Of a stretch of 64,000 nt of DNA, positions 56,239 through 64,000 are shown piece by piece. The stretch is taken from positions 396,498 to 460,497 of the forward strand of contig JBFWVF010000002.1 in assembly GCA_050246875.1 (NCBI GenBank). Direction: 5' to 3'. The notes under the pieces were generated by a model. That model was not told the DNA's origin and did not search any database. It saw only the letters and a program-made list of their open reading frames with translations. Every line of letters begins with the position of its first letter. Position 1 is the first letter of the stretch. The stretch comes from SHWB01 sp050246875. GTDB taxonomy: Bacteria; Pseudomonadota; Alphaproteobacteria; UBA6615. The translations under genes and the position numbers were made by a program.

Positions 56239-57339
56239 ATGACCGCCATCGACGCCGACGCCATCGCGCGCGACCTGCTGGCCGAGGTCGCCGCCGCCGC
56301 CGACCCCGATTCGCTGGAGGCGGTGCGCGTCGCGGCACTCGGCCGCCGCGGCCGGCTCACCGAGCAGATGAAGGGGCTGGGCGCGCTCGACCCCGAGGCG
56401 CGCCGCGAGGCCGGACAGGCGCTCAACCGCGTCAAGGACGCGGTGACGGCAGCGATCGAGGCGCGCAAGACCGAGCTCGAGGGCGCCGCCGCCGCCGCGC
56501 GCATCGCCGCCGAGACGGTCGACGTGACGCTGCCGGCGCGGCCGCACCGCCACGGCCGCCTGCACCCGATCGGCCAGGTGATGGAGGAGTGCATCGCCAT
56601 CTTCGGCGAGATGGGCTTCGCCGTCGCCGAGGGGCCGGACATCGAGGACGATTTCCACAATTTCGAGGCCCTCAACATGCCGCCCGAGCATCCGGCGCGG
56701 CAGATGCACGACACCTTCTATCTTCCCGGCGACATGGCCGGCGGCGGCGGCCTCGCGCACCGCGTGCTGCGCACCCACACCTCGCCGGTGCAGATCCGCG
56801 CCATGAAGGCGAAGGGCGCGCCGCTGCGCGTCATCGCGCCCGGCCGCACCTACCGCTCGGACAGCGACGCCACGCACACGCCGATGTTCCACCAGATCGA
56901 GGCGCTGGCGCTCGACCGGAACATCCACATGGGCCACCTCAAGGGCTGCATCATCGATTTCTGCCGCGCCTTCTTCGCCGTGCCCGATCTCCCGGTGCGC
57001 TTCCGGCCCAGCCACTTCCCCTTCACCGAGCCGTCGATGGAGGTCGACATCGGCTGCTCGCGCGCCGGCGGCGAGTTGAAGATCGGCAATTTCGGCGACG
57101 GCGCCGACAACTGGCTCGAGATCATGGGTTCCGGCATGGTGCACCCGAAGGTCATCGCCGCCGGCGGCATCGACCCGGACGTGTACCAGGGCTTCGCCTT
57201 CGGCATGGGGATCGACCGCATCGCCATGCTGAAATACGGCATCCCCGACCTCCGCACCTTCTTCGAGGCCGACGTGCGCTGGCTCGGCCATTACGGCTTC
57301 GGCCCGCTCGACGTGCCGAGCATGACGCGGGGGCTGTGA
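56239..57339 (+). CDS. pheS: Phenylalanine-tRNA ligase alpha subunit
   Basis: 366 residues: N-terminal coiled coil (~1-95), then the class II core with HPIGQVMEECIAIFGEMGFAVAEGP, motif 2 region RVLRTHTSPVQIRAM and APGRTYRSDSDATHTPMFHQIEAL, and motif 3 FAFGMGIDRIAMLKYGIPDLR. It forms the alpha2beta2 enzyme with PheT. ATG 56239 follows GAGGGGAAGG. The 250-bp gap to pheT holds inverted repeats; in most bacteria the two genes are almost adjacent. Confidence 0.96.
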   Translation: MTAIDADAIARDLLAEVAAAADPDSLEAVRVAALGRRGRLTEQMKGLGALDPEARREAGQALNRVKDAVTAAIEARKTELEGAAAAARIAAETVDVTLPARPHRHGRLHPIGQVMEECIAIFGEMGFAVAEGPDIEDDFHNFEALNMPPEHPARQMHDTFYLPGDMAGGGGLAHRVLRTHTSPVQIRAMKAKGAPLRVIAPGRTYRSDSDATHTPMFHQIEALALDRNIHMGHLKGCIIDFCRAFFAVPDLPVRFRPSHFPFTEPSMEVDIGCSRAGGELKIGNFGDGADNWLEIMGSGMVHPKVIAAGGIDPDVYQGFAFGMGIDRIAMLKYGIPDLRTFFEADVRWLGHYGFGPLDVPSMTRGL

Positions 57340-57391
57340 TGGGCGCGCGCGGGACGACACGGCGCTTTTCCTCGTCTCCCACAGGGAGAGG

Positions 57392-57575
57392 GCTTTCGCC
57401 GTTGGCGTCGCCGGGCGCGTCAGCGTCCGGGGCGCCTACGGGCGAAAGGGTGAGGGGTTACGAGGGCGGCGATGGACTTCGGTCGACCGTAACCCCTCAC
57501 CCTTCCCGCTCTGGCCTCGCTTCGCTCGCCAAGGCGGGAAGCCCTCTCCCTCAGGGAGAGGAAGTATCGCGGCAC
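57392..57575. repeat. Nested inverted repeats between pheS and pheT
   Basis: Inner arms AAGGGTGAGGGGTTAC (57446-57461) and the exact complement (57489-57504), spacer 27; outer arms AGGGAGAGGGCTT and AAGCCCTCTCCCT near both ends. The whole could form one long stem. It differs in sequence from the two-hairpin family. Confidence 0.7.
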
Positions 57576-57589
57576 GCCGCCCGGAGCGC

Positions 57590-59986
57590 ATGACCATGAA
57601 GTTCACGCTGTCCTGGCTGCGCGACCATCTCGACGGCGACGCTCCGCTGGAGCGCATCGTCGAGACGCTGATCCGCATCGGCCTCGAGATCGAGGAGGTG
57701 ACCGACCCCGGCGCGGCGCTGGCGCCGTTCCGCGTCGCGCATGTGGTGTCGGCGGAGCAGCACCCCAACGCCGACCGGCTGCGCGTCTGCAAGGTCGACA
57801 CCGGCGACGGCGTCGTTCAGGTGGTGTGCGGCGCGCCCAACGCGCGCGCCGGCATGAAGGGCGTGTTCGCGCCGCCGGGCACGTGGATTCCCGGCATCGC
57901 GCTGGAACTCAAGCCGTCGTCGATCCGCGGCGTCGAAAGCGCCGGCATGCTGCTGTCGGAGCGTGAGCTGGGCCTGTCGGACGAGCATGCCGGCATCGTC
58001 GACCTGCCGGCGGCGACGAAGGTCGGCACGCCGGTCGCCGCCGTGCTTGGCCTCGACGATCCGGTCATCGACGTGGCGATCACGCCCAACCGGCCCGACT
58101 GCACCGGCGTGCGCGGCATCGCGCGCGACCTCGCCGCCGCCGGCCTCGGCGCGCTGAAGCCGCTGAAGTACGGCAAGCCCAATCCCGGCAGCTACACGAG
58201 CCCGATCGCCTGGGCCATCGCGCCCGACGGCAATTCCTGCAGTTACGTCACAGGCCGCCACTTCAGGGGCGTGAAGAATTCCCAAAGCCCCGACTGGCTG
58301 CAGCGCCGCCTGCGCGCCATCGGCCTGCGGCCGATCTCGGCGCTGGTCGACGTGACCAACTACGTGATGATGGACCTCGGGCGACCGCTGCATGTGTTCG
58401 ACGCCGCGCGGGTCAAGGGGACGACGCTGACCATGCGCCGCGCGCGCCCGGGCGAGCCGTTCCACGCGCTGACCGGCAAGGACTTCACCCTCGCCGACAC
58501 GATGACGGTGATCGGCGACGGCGACGCGGCCGAGGGCCTCGCCGGCATCATGGGCGGCATGGCCTCGGCGGTCGAGGCGACGACGACCGAGGTCTTCCTC
58601 GAGGTCGCCTGGTTCGACCCGGTGAAGACGGCGGCGACGGGCCGCGCGCTCGACCTGCTGAGCGACGCGCGCTACCGCTTCGAGCGCGGCGTCGACCCCG
58701 AATCCTGCGAGTGGGGCGCCGAGGTCGCGGCCAACATGATCGCCGAGCTGTGCGGCGGCGAGACCAGCGCGGTGGTGAGGGCGGGCGCGAAGCCCGTCCG
58801 CACCGAGCCGCTGGTGCTGCGCGCCGACCGCGTGCGGGCGCTGGCCGGCCTCGACCTGCCCTTCGCACGGCAGGCGGAGATTCTCGCGGCGCTCGGCTTC
58901 GGCGTCGCGCGCAGCGACGAGTACCTCGAGGCGATGCCGCCGTCGTGGCGGCCCGACGTGCACGGCGAGGCCGACCTCGTCGAGGAGGTCGCGCGCATCG
59001 CCGGCTTCGACGCCATCCCGCCGGTCTCGCTCGACCGCGACGGGCCGCTGCCGGCGCCGGCGCTGACCCCGGCGCAGCGCCGCACCGGCGCCGTGCGCCG
59101 CGCGCTGGCCGCGCGCGGCCTCGACGAGGCGGTGACCTGGTCATTCACAAGCGCGGCGCTGGCGGCGCATTTCGGCGGCACGCCCGACGAGCTTCGCCTG
59201 CTCAACCCGATCAGTGCCGACCTCGACGTGATGCGGCCGACGCCGCTTGCCAACCTCGTCGCCGCCGCCGGCCGCAACGCCGACCGTGGCTACGGCGACG
59301 TCGGCCTGTTCGAGTGCGGCCCCGGCTGGCGCGAGGCGGCGACGCAGCAGCAGATCGCCGCCGCCGTGCGGCTCGGCCGCGCCGCCGCGCCGCACTGGGC
59401 CGGCGCGGCCCGCGCCGTCGACGCCTTCGACGCCAAGGCCGACGCGCTGGCGGTGCTGGAGGCGGCCGGCGCGCCGGTGCAGGGCCTGATCGTCACGCGC
59501 GAGGCGCCGGCCTGGTACCACCCCGGTCGCTCCGGCACGCTGCGCCTGGGCAAGCAGGTACTGGCGCAGTTCGGCGAACTCGACCCGCGCCTGGTGGACG
59601 CGCTCGGCCTGCGCGGCCCGGCGGCCGCCTGCGAGGTGCTGCTCGACGCCGTGGCGCTGCCGCGCGTGCGCGGCACGGCGAAGCCGCCGCTGAAGCTGTC
59701 TTCCTTCCAGCCGGTGCGCCGCGACTTCGCCTTCGTGGTGGCCGCCGACGTGCCGGCGGCCGCCGTCATGGAGGCCGCGCGCAAGGCCGAGAAGACGCTG
59801 ATCGCCGACGTCGCCCTCTTCGACGTCTACACCGGCAAGGGCGTGCCCGACGGCCACAAGTCGCTGGCGTTGACGGTAACGCTGCAGCCGGTGACCGCGA
59901 CGCTCACCGAGGCCGAGATCGACGCCGTGGGACAGAAGATCGTCGCGGCGGTGGCGAAGGACACCAAGGGCACGCTGCGGGGGTAG
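57590..59986 (+). CDS. pheT: Phenylalanine-tRNA ligase beta subunit
   Basis: 798 residues. N-terminal tRNA-binding EMAPII-like domain (VVSAEQHPNADRLRVCKVDTG DGVVQVVCGAPNA), B3/4 editing domain (RPISALVDVTNYVMMDLGRPLHVFDA), B5, the core-like domain and the C-terminal FDX-ACB anticodon-binding domain (SSFQPVRRDFAFVVAADV). ATG 57590 is chosen; ATG 57596 two codons on is equally possible (MKFTLSWLRDHL is the family start). Confidence 0.95.
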   Translation: MTMKFTLSWLRDHLDGDAPLERIVETLIRIGLEIEEVTDPGAALAPFRVAHVVSAEQHPNADRLRVCKVDTGDGVVQVVCGAPNARAGMKGVFAPPGTWIPGIALELKPSSIRGVESAGMLLSERELGLSDEHAGIVDLPAATKVGTPVAAVLGLDDPVIDVAITPNRPDCTGVRGIARDLAAAGLGALKPLKYGKPNPGSYTSPIAWAIAPDGNSCSYVTGRHFRGVKNSQSPDWLQRRLRAIGLRPISALVDVTNYVMMDLGRPLHVFDAARVKGTTLTMRRARPGEPFHALTGKDFTLADTMTVIGDGDAAEGLAGIMGGMASAVEATTTEVFLEVAWFDPVKTAATGRALDLLSDARYRFERGVDPESCEWGAEVAANMIAELCGGETSAVVRAGAKPVRTEPLVLRADRVRALAGLDLPFARQAEILAALGFGVARSDEYLEAMPPSWRPDVHGEADLVEEVARIAGFDAIPPVSLDRDGPLPAPALTPAQRRTGAVRRALAARGLDEAVTWSFTSAALAAHFGGTPDELRLLNPISADLDVMRPTPLANLVAAAGRNADRGYGDVGLFECGPGWREAATQQQIAAAVRLGRAAAPHWAGAARAVDAFDAKADALAVLEAAGAPVQGLIVTREAPAWYHPGRSGTLRLGKQVLAQFGELDPRLVDALGLRGPAAACEVLLDAVALPRVRGTAKPPLKLSSFQPVRRDFAFVVAADVPAAAVMEAARKAEKTLIADVALFDVYTGKGVPDGHKSLALTVTLQPVTATLTEAEIDAVGQKIVAAVAKDTKGTLRG

Positions 59987-60014
59987 GCGAACTTCCTCTC
60001 CTCGCGCCGCTTCT

Positions 60015-60142
60015 CCCTCTCCCCGCGGGGGGGGTTGGGGGGGGGGTGGGGTGGCCCGGCGCGGTGATTGCCGCCTGCGCTGCCCCACCTCACCCGGCTC
60101 GCTGCGCTCGCCACCCTCTCCCCCCAGGGGGCGGAGAGGGTT
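60015..60142 (-). repeat. Two-hairpin repeat, reverse-orientation copy upstream of the DUF559 gene
   Basis: Right part GCTGCCCCACCTCACCC, GGCTCGCTGCGCTCGCCA, hairpin CCCTCTCCCCC/GGGGGCGGAGAGGG matches other copies; the left hairpin is degenerate (a long G-run at about 60027-60051). A partial hairpin GAGGGCGGAGAGGG follows at about 60163-60176. Confidence 0.75.
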
Positions 60143-60206
60143 CGCGGTTTCCCGCTTCCCCAGAGGGCGGAGAGGGTATGCTTTCGGTGTCACAACGGAG
60201 GTGGCG

Positions 60207-60542
60207 ATGGCGCGCGACCCGCGTCATGCGCAGGCCCGCGCGTTGCGGCGCGACGCGACCGACGCTGAGCGCCGTCTGTGGCGGGCCCTGCGCGAGGCGG
60301 CGCCGGCCGTGCGCTTCCGCCGGCAGCACCCGGTCGGGCGCTACGTCCTCGACTTCGCCTGTCCGGCGCACGGCCTCGCGATCGAGGTCGATGGCGGGCA
60401 GCATGCGGCGGATGCGGCGCGCGATGCGGCGCGGACGGCGGCGCTGGCGGGCCACGGCTACCGCGTGATCCGCTTCTGGAACAACGACGTGCTGGAAAAC
60501 ACCGAGGGCGTCGTCGCCGCGATCCTGCGCGAGCTGGCTTGA
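60207..60542 (+). CDS. DUF559 family, Vsr-like endonuclease-fold protein
   Basis: 111 residues. ARALRRDATDAERRLWRALRE then FRRQHPVGRYVLDFACPAHGLAIEVDGGQH and GYRVIRFWNNDVLEN, the standard DUF559 layout. The PD-(D/E)xK-type residues Asp49, Glu60 and Asp62 are present. Such proteins resemble the very-short-patch repair nuclease Vsr, but their activity is not settled. GGAGG precedes ATG 60207. The gene sits alone between two same-orientation copies of the two-hairpin repeat, suggesting it arrived with them. Confidence 0.85.
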   Translation: MARDPRHAQARALRRDATDAERRLWRALREAAPAVRFRRQHPVGRYVLDFACPAHGLAIEVDGGQHAADAARDAARTAALAGHGYRVIRFWNNDVLENTEGVVAAILRELA

Positions 60543-60548
60543 ACGTCT

Positions 60549-60676
60549 CCCTCTCCTCCCGTGGGAGGATAGGGCCGGGGTGAGGAGGGCCGGGGCGGTG
60601 ATTGCCGCCGGCGCTGCCCCACCTCACCCGGCTCGCGGCGCTCGCCACACTCTCCCCCCAAGGGGCGGAGAGGGTT
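60549..60676 (-). repeat. Two-hairpin repeat, reverse-orientation copy downstream of the DUF559 gene
   Basis: CCCTCTCCTCCC/GGGAGGATAGGG, GGGGTGAGGAGG, GCTGCCCCACCTCACCCGGC, TCGCGGCGCTCGCCA, then CTCTCCCCCC...GGGGCGGAGAGGGTT. It is the exact reverse arrangement of copies 1-3. An extra hairpin half CAAGAGGCGGAGAGGGC lies at 60690-60706. Confidence 0.8.
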
Positions 60677-60958
60677 CGTGGTCTGCCCCCCAAGAGGCGG
60701 AGAGGGCTTTTGCAGGGGACCGGCCAGTGTGACGGGACTGTTTCAGCGCGCCGGCAAATGTGACAGAACGGTTAAGGAAACGCCGGCAACCAGATGCAGT
60801 GACAGTACGAATCGGGTTGCCCACAGGTTGTGGACAAGTCGCCGGGGCGAGGCGCCGTGTGACGGCGCGGCGGATGCGCGTGTCCTTTGCGTGACACACG
60901 CGCATGCCTATATTGCGGCGCACAGCCGCGCCTCCGCGCCGCGCCCGAAATACGTGCG
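60677..60958 (+). promoter_or_regulatory. lepA upstream region with iterated TGAC motifs and a hairpin near a TATATT box
   Basis: Four GTGAC motifs (GTGTGACGG 60727 and 60857, ATGTGACAG 60758, CAGTGACAG 60797) and the DnaA-box-like TTGTGGACAA at 60828. Ten-base arms ATGCGCGTGT (60874-60883) and ACACGCGCAT (60896-60905) flank TTGCGT, and TATATT follows at 60909-60914, 16 bases later: a candidate promoter overlapped by an operator. Confidence 0.5.
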
Positions 60959-62764
<1,806 letters not shown>

Positions 62765-62833
62765 CGGCCGTCACAGCGTCGCCGCAATCGCGCCCTTACC
62801 TGTTGGCGGACGTTCAACTGCCCGGAGCGGACC

Positions 62834-63406
62834 ATGCGTCTTGCCGCCATCGCCGCCACCGCCTTCGCCGCCGTGCTGCTGCAGGCGGCGCCGGCTGCCG
62901 CGCAGGCGGTCGATGAGCCCCTGAAATTCTCCGCCGATGAACAGCGCGCCATCCGCGCCTTCTACGCCGGCGAGCGCGCCGGCATGACCCAGCCGATGGA
63001 GCGCGGCGCCGGCCGTCCCGACGATGCCGGGCGCCCCGAGGCAAAAGGCAAGGCCGATGACAAGGGCAAGCCCGACCCGAAGGGCAAGCCCGACGACAGG
63101 GGCAGGGCCGACGCGCGCGGTGGCGCGCAGCCGATGCCGCCGGGCCTCGCCAGGAAGGACGAGTTGCCGCCCGGCCTCGCCCGCCAGCTCGCCGAGCGCG
63201 GCACGCTGCCGCCCGGCCTCGCCAAGCGCAGCCTGCCGGCCGACCTCGAGGCCAGGCTGCCGAAGCGCGGCGGCAAGACCGGCCGCGTCATCGTCGACGA
63301 CGACGTGGTGCTGATCGACACGGCGGCCGACCGCATCCTCGACGTCATCGGCGACGTGGTGCGCGACGGCGTCGACAAGGCCACGGGCAAGGCGACGGGG
63401 CGCTGA
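62834..63406 (+). CDS. CigR/RcnB-like exported protein
   Basis: 190 residues: cleavable signal peptide MRLAAIAATAFAAVLLQAAP AAAQ, a low-complexity charged region (GKADDKGKPDPKGKPDDRGR) and three PPGLA(R/K) units (~101-135), ending in TGRVIVDDDVVLIDTAADRI, the RcnB-like end seen in the anti-virulence CigR family. It should be periplasmic or membrane-associated; its job is not known. The charged stretch is a tandem (D/K)(K/D)GK repeat. ATG 62834 chosen for the signal peptide. Confidence 0.75.
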   Translation: MRLAAIAATAFAAVLLQAAPAAAQAVDEPLKFSADEQRAIRAFYAGERAGMTQPMERGAGRPDDAGRPEAKGKADDKGKPDPKGKPDDRGRADARGGAQPMPPGLARKDELPPGLARQLAERGTLPPGLAKRSLPADLEARLPKRGGKTGRVIVDDDVVLIDTAADRILDVIGDVVRDGVDKATGKATGR

Positions 63407-63412
63407 GGCGCC

Positions 63413-63733
63413 TCAGCCGCGGCGGAACATGCCCTTGGGCGGCGGACGGCGGCGGCGGAACAGCCAGGCCAGCAGCAGCCCGGGCACGCCGAGCACGGCG
63501 AAGGCCGGCCACAGCAGCACGGTGACGATCACCGGATCCCACAGGCGCGCGTCGACGTAGCGCTGGATCACCGCCTGGGCGAGGTTGAGGCTGGCGTGGT
63601 GGACACGGAACCACAGCTCGCCCGCGGCCTGCGGGGCGAAGGCGCCGGTGTCGTACCAGGCCGCTGCGTCGTAGGCGAACGCGGCCACGGCTGCCAGCAG
63701 CAGCACGTACCCGATGGTGCGGCCGACGATCAT
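63413..63733 (-). CDS. Small membrane protein
   Basis: 106 residues with two membrane segments, TIGYVLLLAAVAAFAYDAAAW (~6-26) and VIVTVLLWPAFAVLGVPGLLLAWLF (~68-92), and a basic end RRRRPPPKGMFRRG. The middle HHASLNLAQAVIQRYVDARLWDP lies on one side of the membrane. Not recognised; similar small proteins occur as hypothetical inner-membrane proteins. It converges with the CigR-like gene. Confidence 0.7.
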   Translation of the reverse strand: MIVGRTIGYVLLLAAVAAFAYDAAAWYDTGAFAPQAAGELWFRVHHASLNLAQAVIQRYVDARLWDPVIVTVLLWPAFAVLGVPGLLLAWLFRRRRPPPKGMFRRG

Positions 63734-63858
63734 CCCGCGCTCTGGTCCTGCGGTAGCGTCTCGCGGTTGTCATACGCGCCCGGCGCGGCCCGGCACAAGG
63801 GTCGGCTGAGGGGCCGGCCGGGGGCCGCCCGGGAGGGCGGCGTGGCGCGGCGCCGCAG

Positions 63859-63887
63859 TTGAAAGCGCCTCCGCCCTCCGCTACACC
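63859..63887 (+). promoter_or_regulatory. Promoter of tRNA-Ser
   Basis: TTGAAA at 63859-63864 and TACACC at 63882-63887, spaced 17 bases. It lies about 20 bases before the tRNA, with a GC-rich discriminator as in stable-RNA promoters. Confidence 0.65.
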
Positions 63888-63906
63888 CCGGGTCCCGGAC
63901 CCCGGC

Positions 63907-63997
63907 GGAGGGATGGCCGAGCGGTCGAAGGCGCACGCCTGGAATGCGTGTACACGTCAAAAGCGTGTCGTGGGTTCGAATCCCACTCCCTCCGCCA
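63907..63997 (+). tRNA. tRNA-Ser (anticodon GGA)
   Basis: Acceptor arm GGAGGGA/TCCCTCC closes at both ends, with discriminator G and an encoded CCA (63995-63997). The anticodon stem CACGC/GCGTG encloses the loop CTGGAAT with anticodon GGA (63941-63943). A long variable arm and the GGGTTCGAATCCC T-arm mark a class II serine tRNA; it reads UCC/UCU. Confidence 0.95.
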
Positions 63998-64000
63998 CCT

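Overview
The window is about 64 kb of high-GC DNA, close to two-thirds G+C in the stretches I counted, and densely packed with genes. It reads as an alphaproteobacterial chromosome. Supporting signs are the order rnd-kdsD-lptC-lptA-lptB-rpoN-hpf-ptsN, an Hsp20 gene followed by a DUF1150 gene, the thrS-infC-rpmI-rplT-pheS-pheT-lepA translation block, a NDUFA9-like gene and a twin-arginine exported sugar-binding protein. A Rhodospirillales- or Hyphomicrobiales-like organism is plausible, but I cannot place it further without a search. There is no prophage, transposase, rRNA or CRISPR array.

Layout. 1-5.7 kb: signalling (partial membrane sensor, unknown protein, cytoplasmic hybrid histidine kinase, single-domain receiver) and an alpha/beta hydrolase that has lost its nucleophile. 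6.1-10.7 kb: a complete CUT1-type sugar ABC importer operon. 10.7-15.2 kb: a GAF/HD-GYP protein and polA, which contains an AT-rich block. 15.2-24.6 kb: an accessory metabolic zone with two GST genes, a NUDIX hydrolase, four tandem NIPSNAP genes, a cupin with a histone-H1-like tail, an SMP-30 lactonase, an NHL propeller and a propionyl-CoA synthetase. 25-32.9 kb: Hsp20/DUF1150 behind a heat-shock promoter, then the conserved LPS-transport/sigma-54 operon on the minus strand. 33-43.8 kb: NDUFA9-like protein, uppP, gltDB, esterase, GST and a TPR protein. 43.9-49.2 kb: envelope-sugar genes (epimerase-like, GT4, GT9) among palindromic repeats. 49.3-51.5 kb: one AT-rich foreign gene, a PrrC/RloC-like AAA ATPase. 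51.8-62.8 kb: the translation block, again punctuated by repeats. 62.8-64 kb: a CigR/RcnB-like exported protein, a small membrane protein and tRNA-Ser(GGA).

The most unusual items are listed here. (1) polA carries a roughly 440-bp AT-rich in-frame block; it encodes about 95 extra residues that resemble a segment of the enzyme's own polymerase domain. (2) A solitary RloC/PrrC-like candidate anticodon nuclease sits beside thrS. (3) A family of two-hairpin repeats occurs only in the right third of the window; near-identical copies flank a hydrolase/glycosyltransferase pair and a DUF559 nuclease-like gene. (4) NIPSNAP genes are arrayed as B-A-B-A. (5) A cupin is fused to a lysine/alanine-rich tail. 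(6) infC starts at ATC. (7) Hsp20 has a sigma-32-like promoter and a possible RNA thermometer.

Starts were chosen by ribosome-binding site, overlap with neighbours and family length. Functions come from motifs read by eye, not from database searches.
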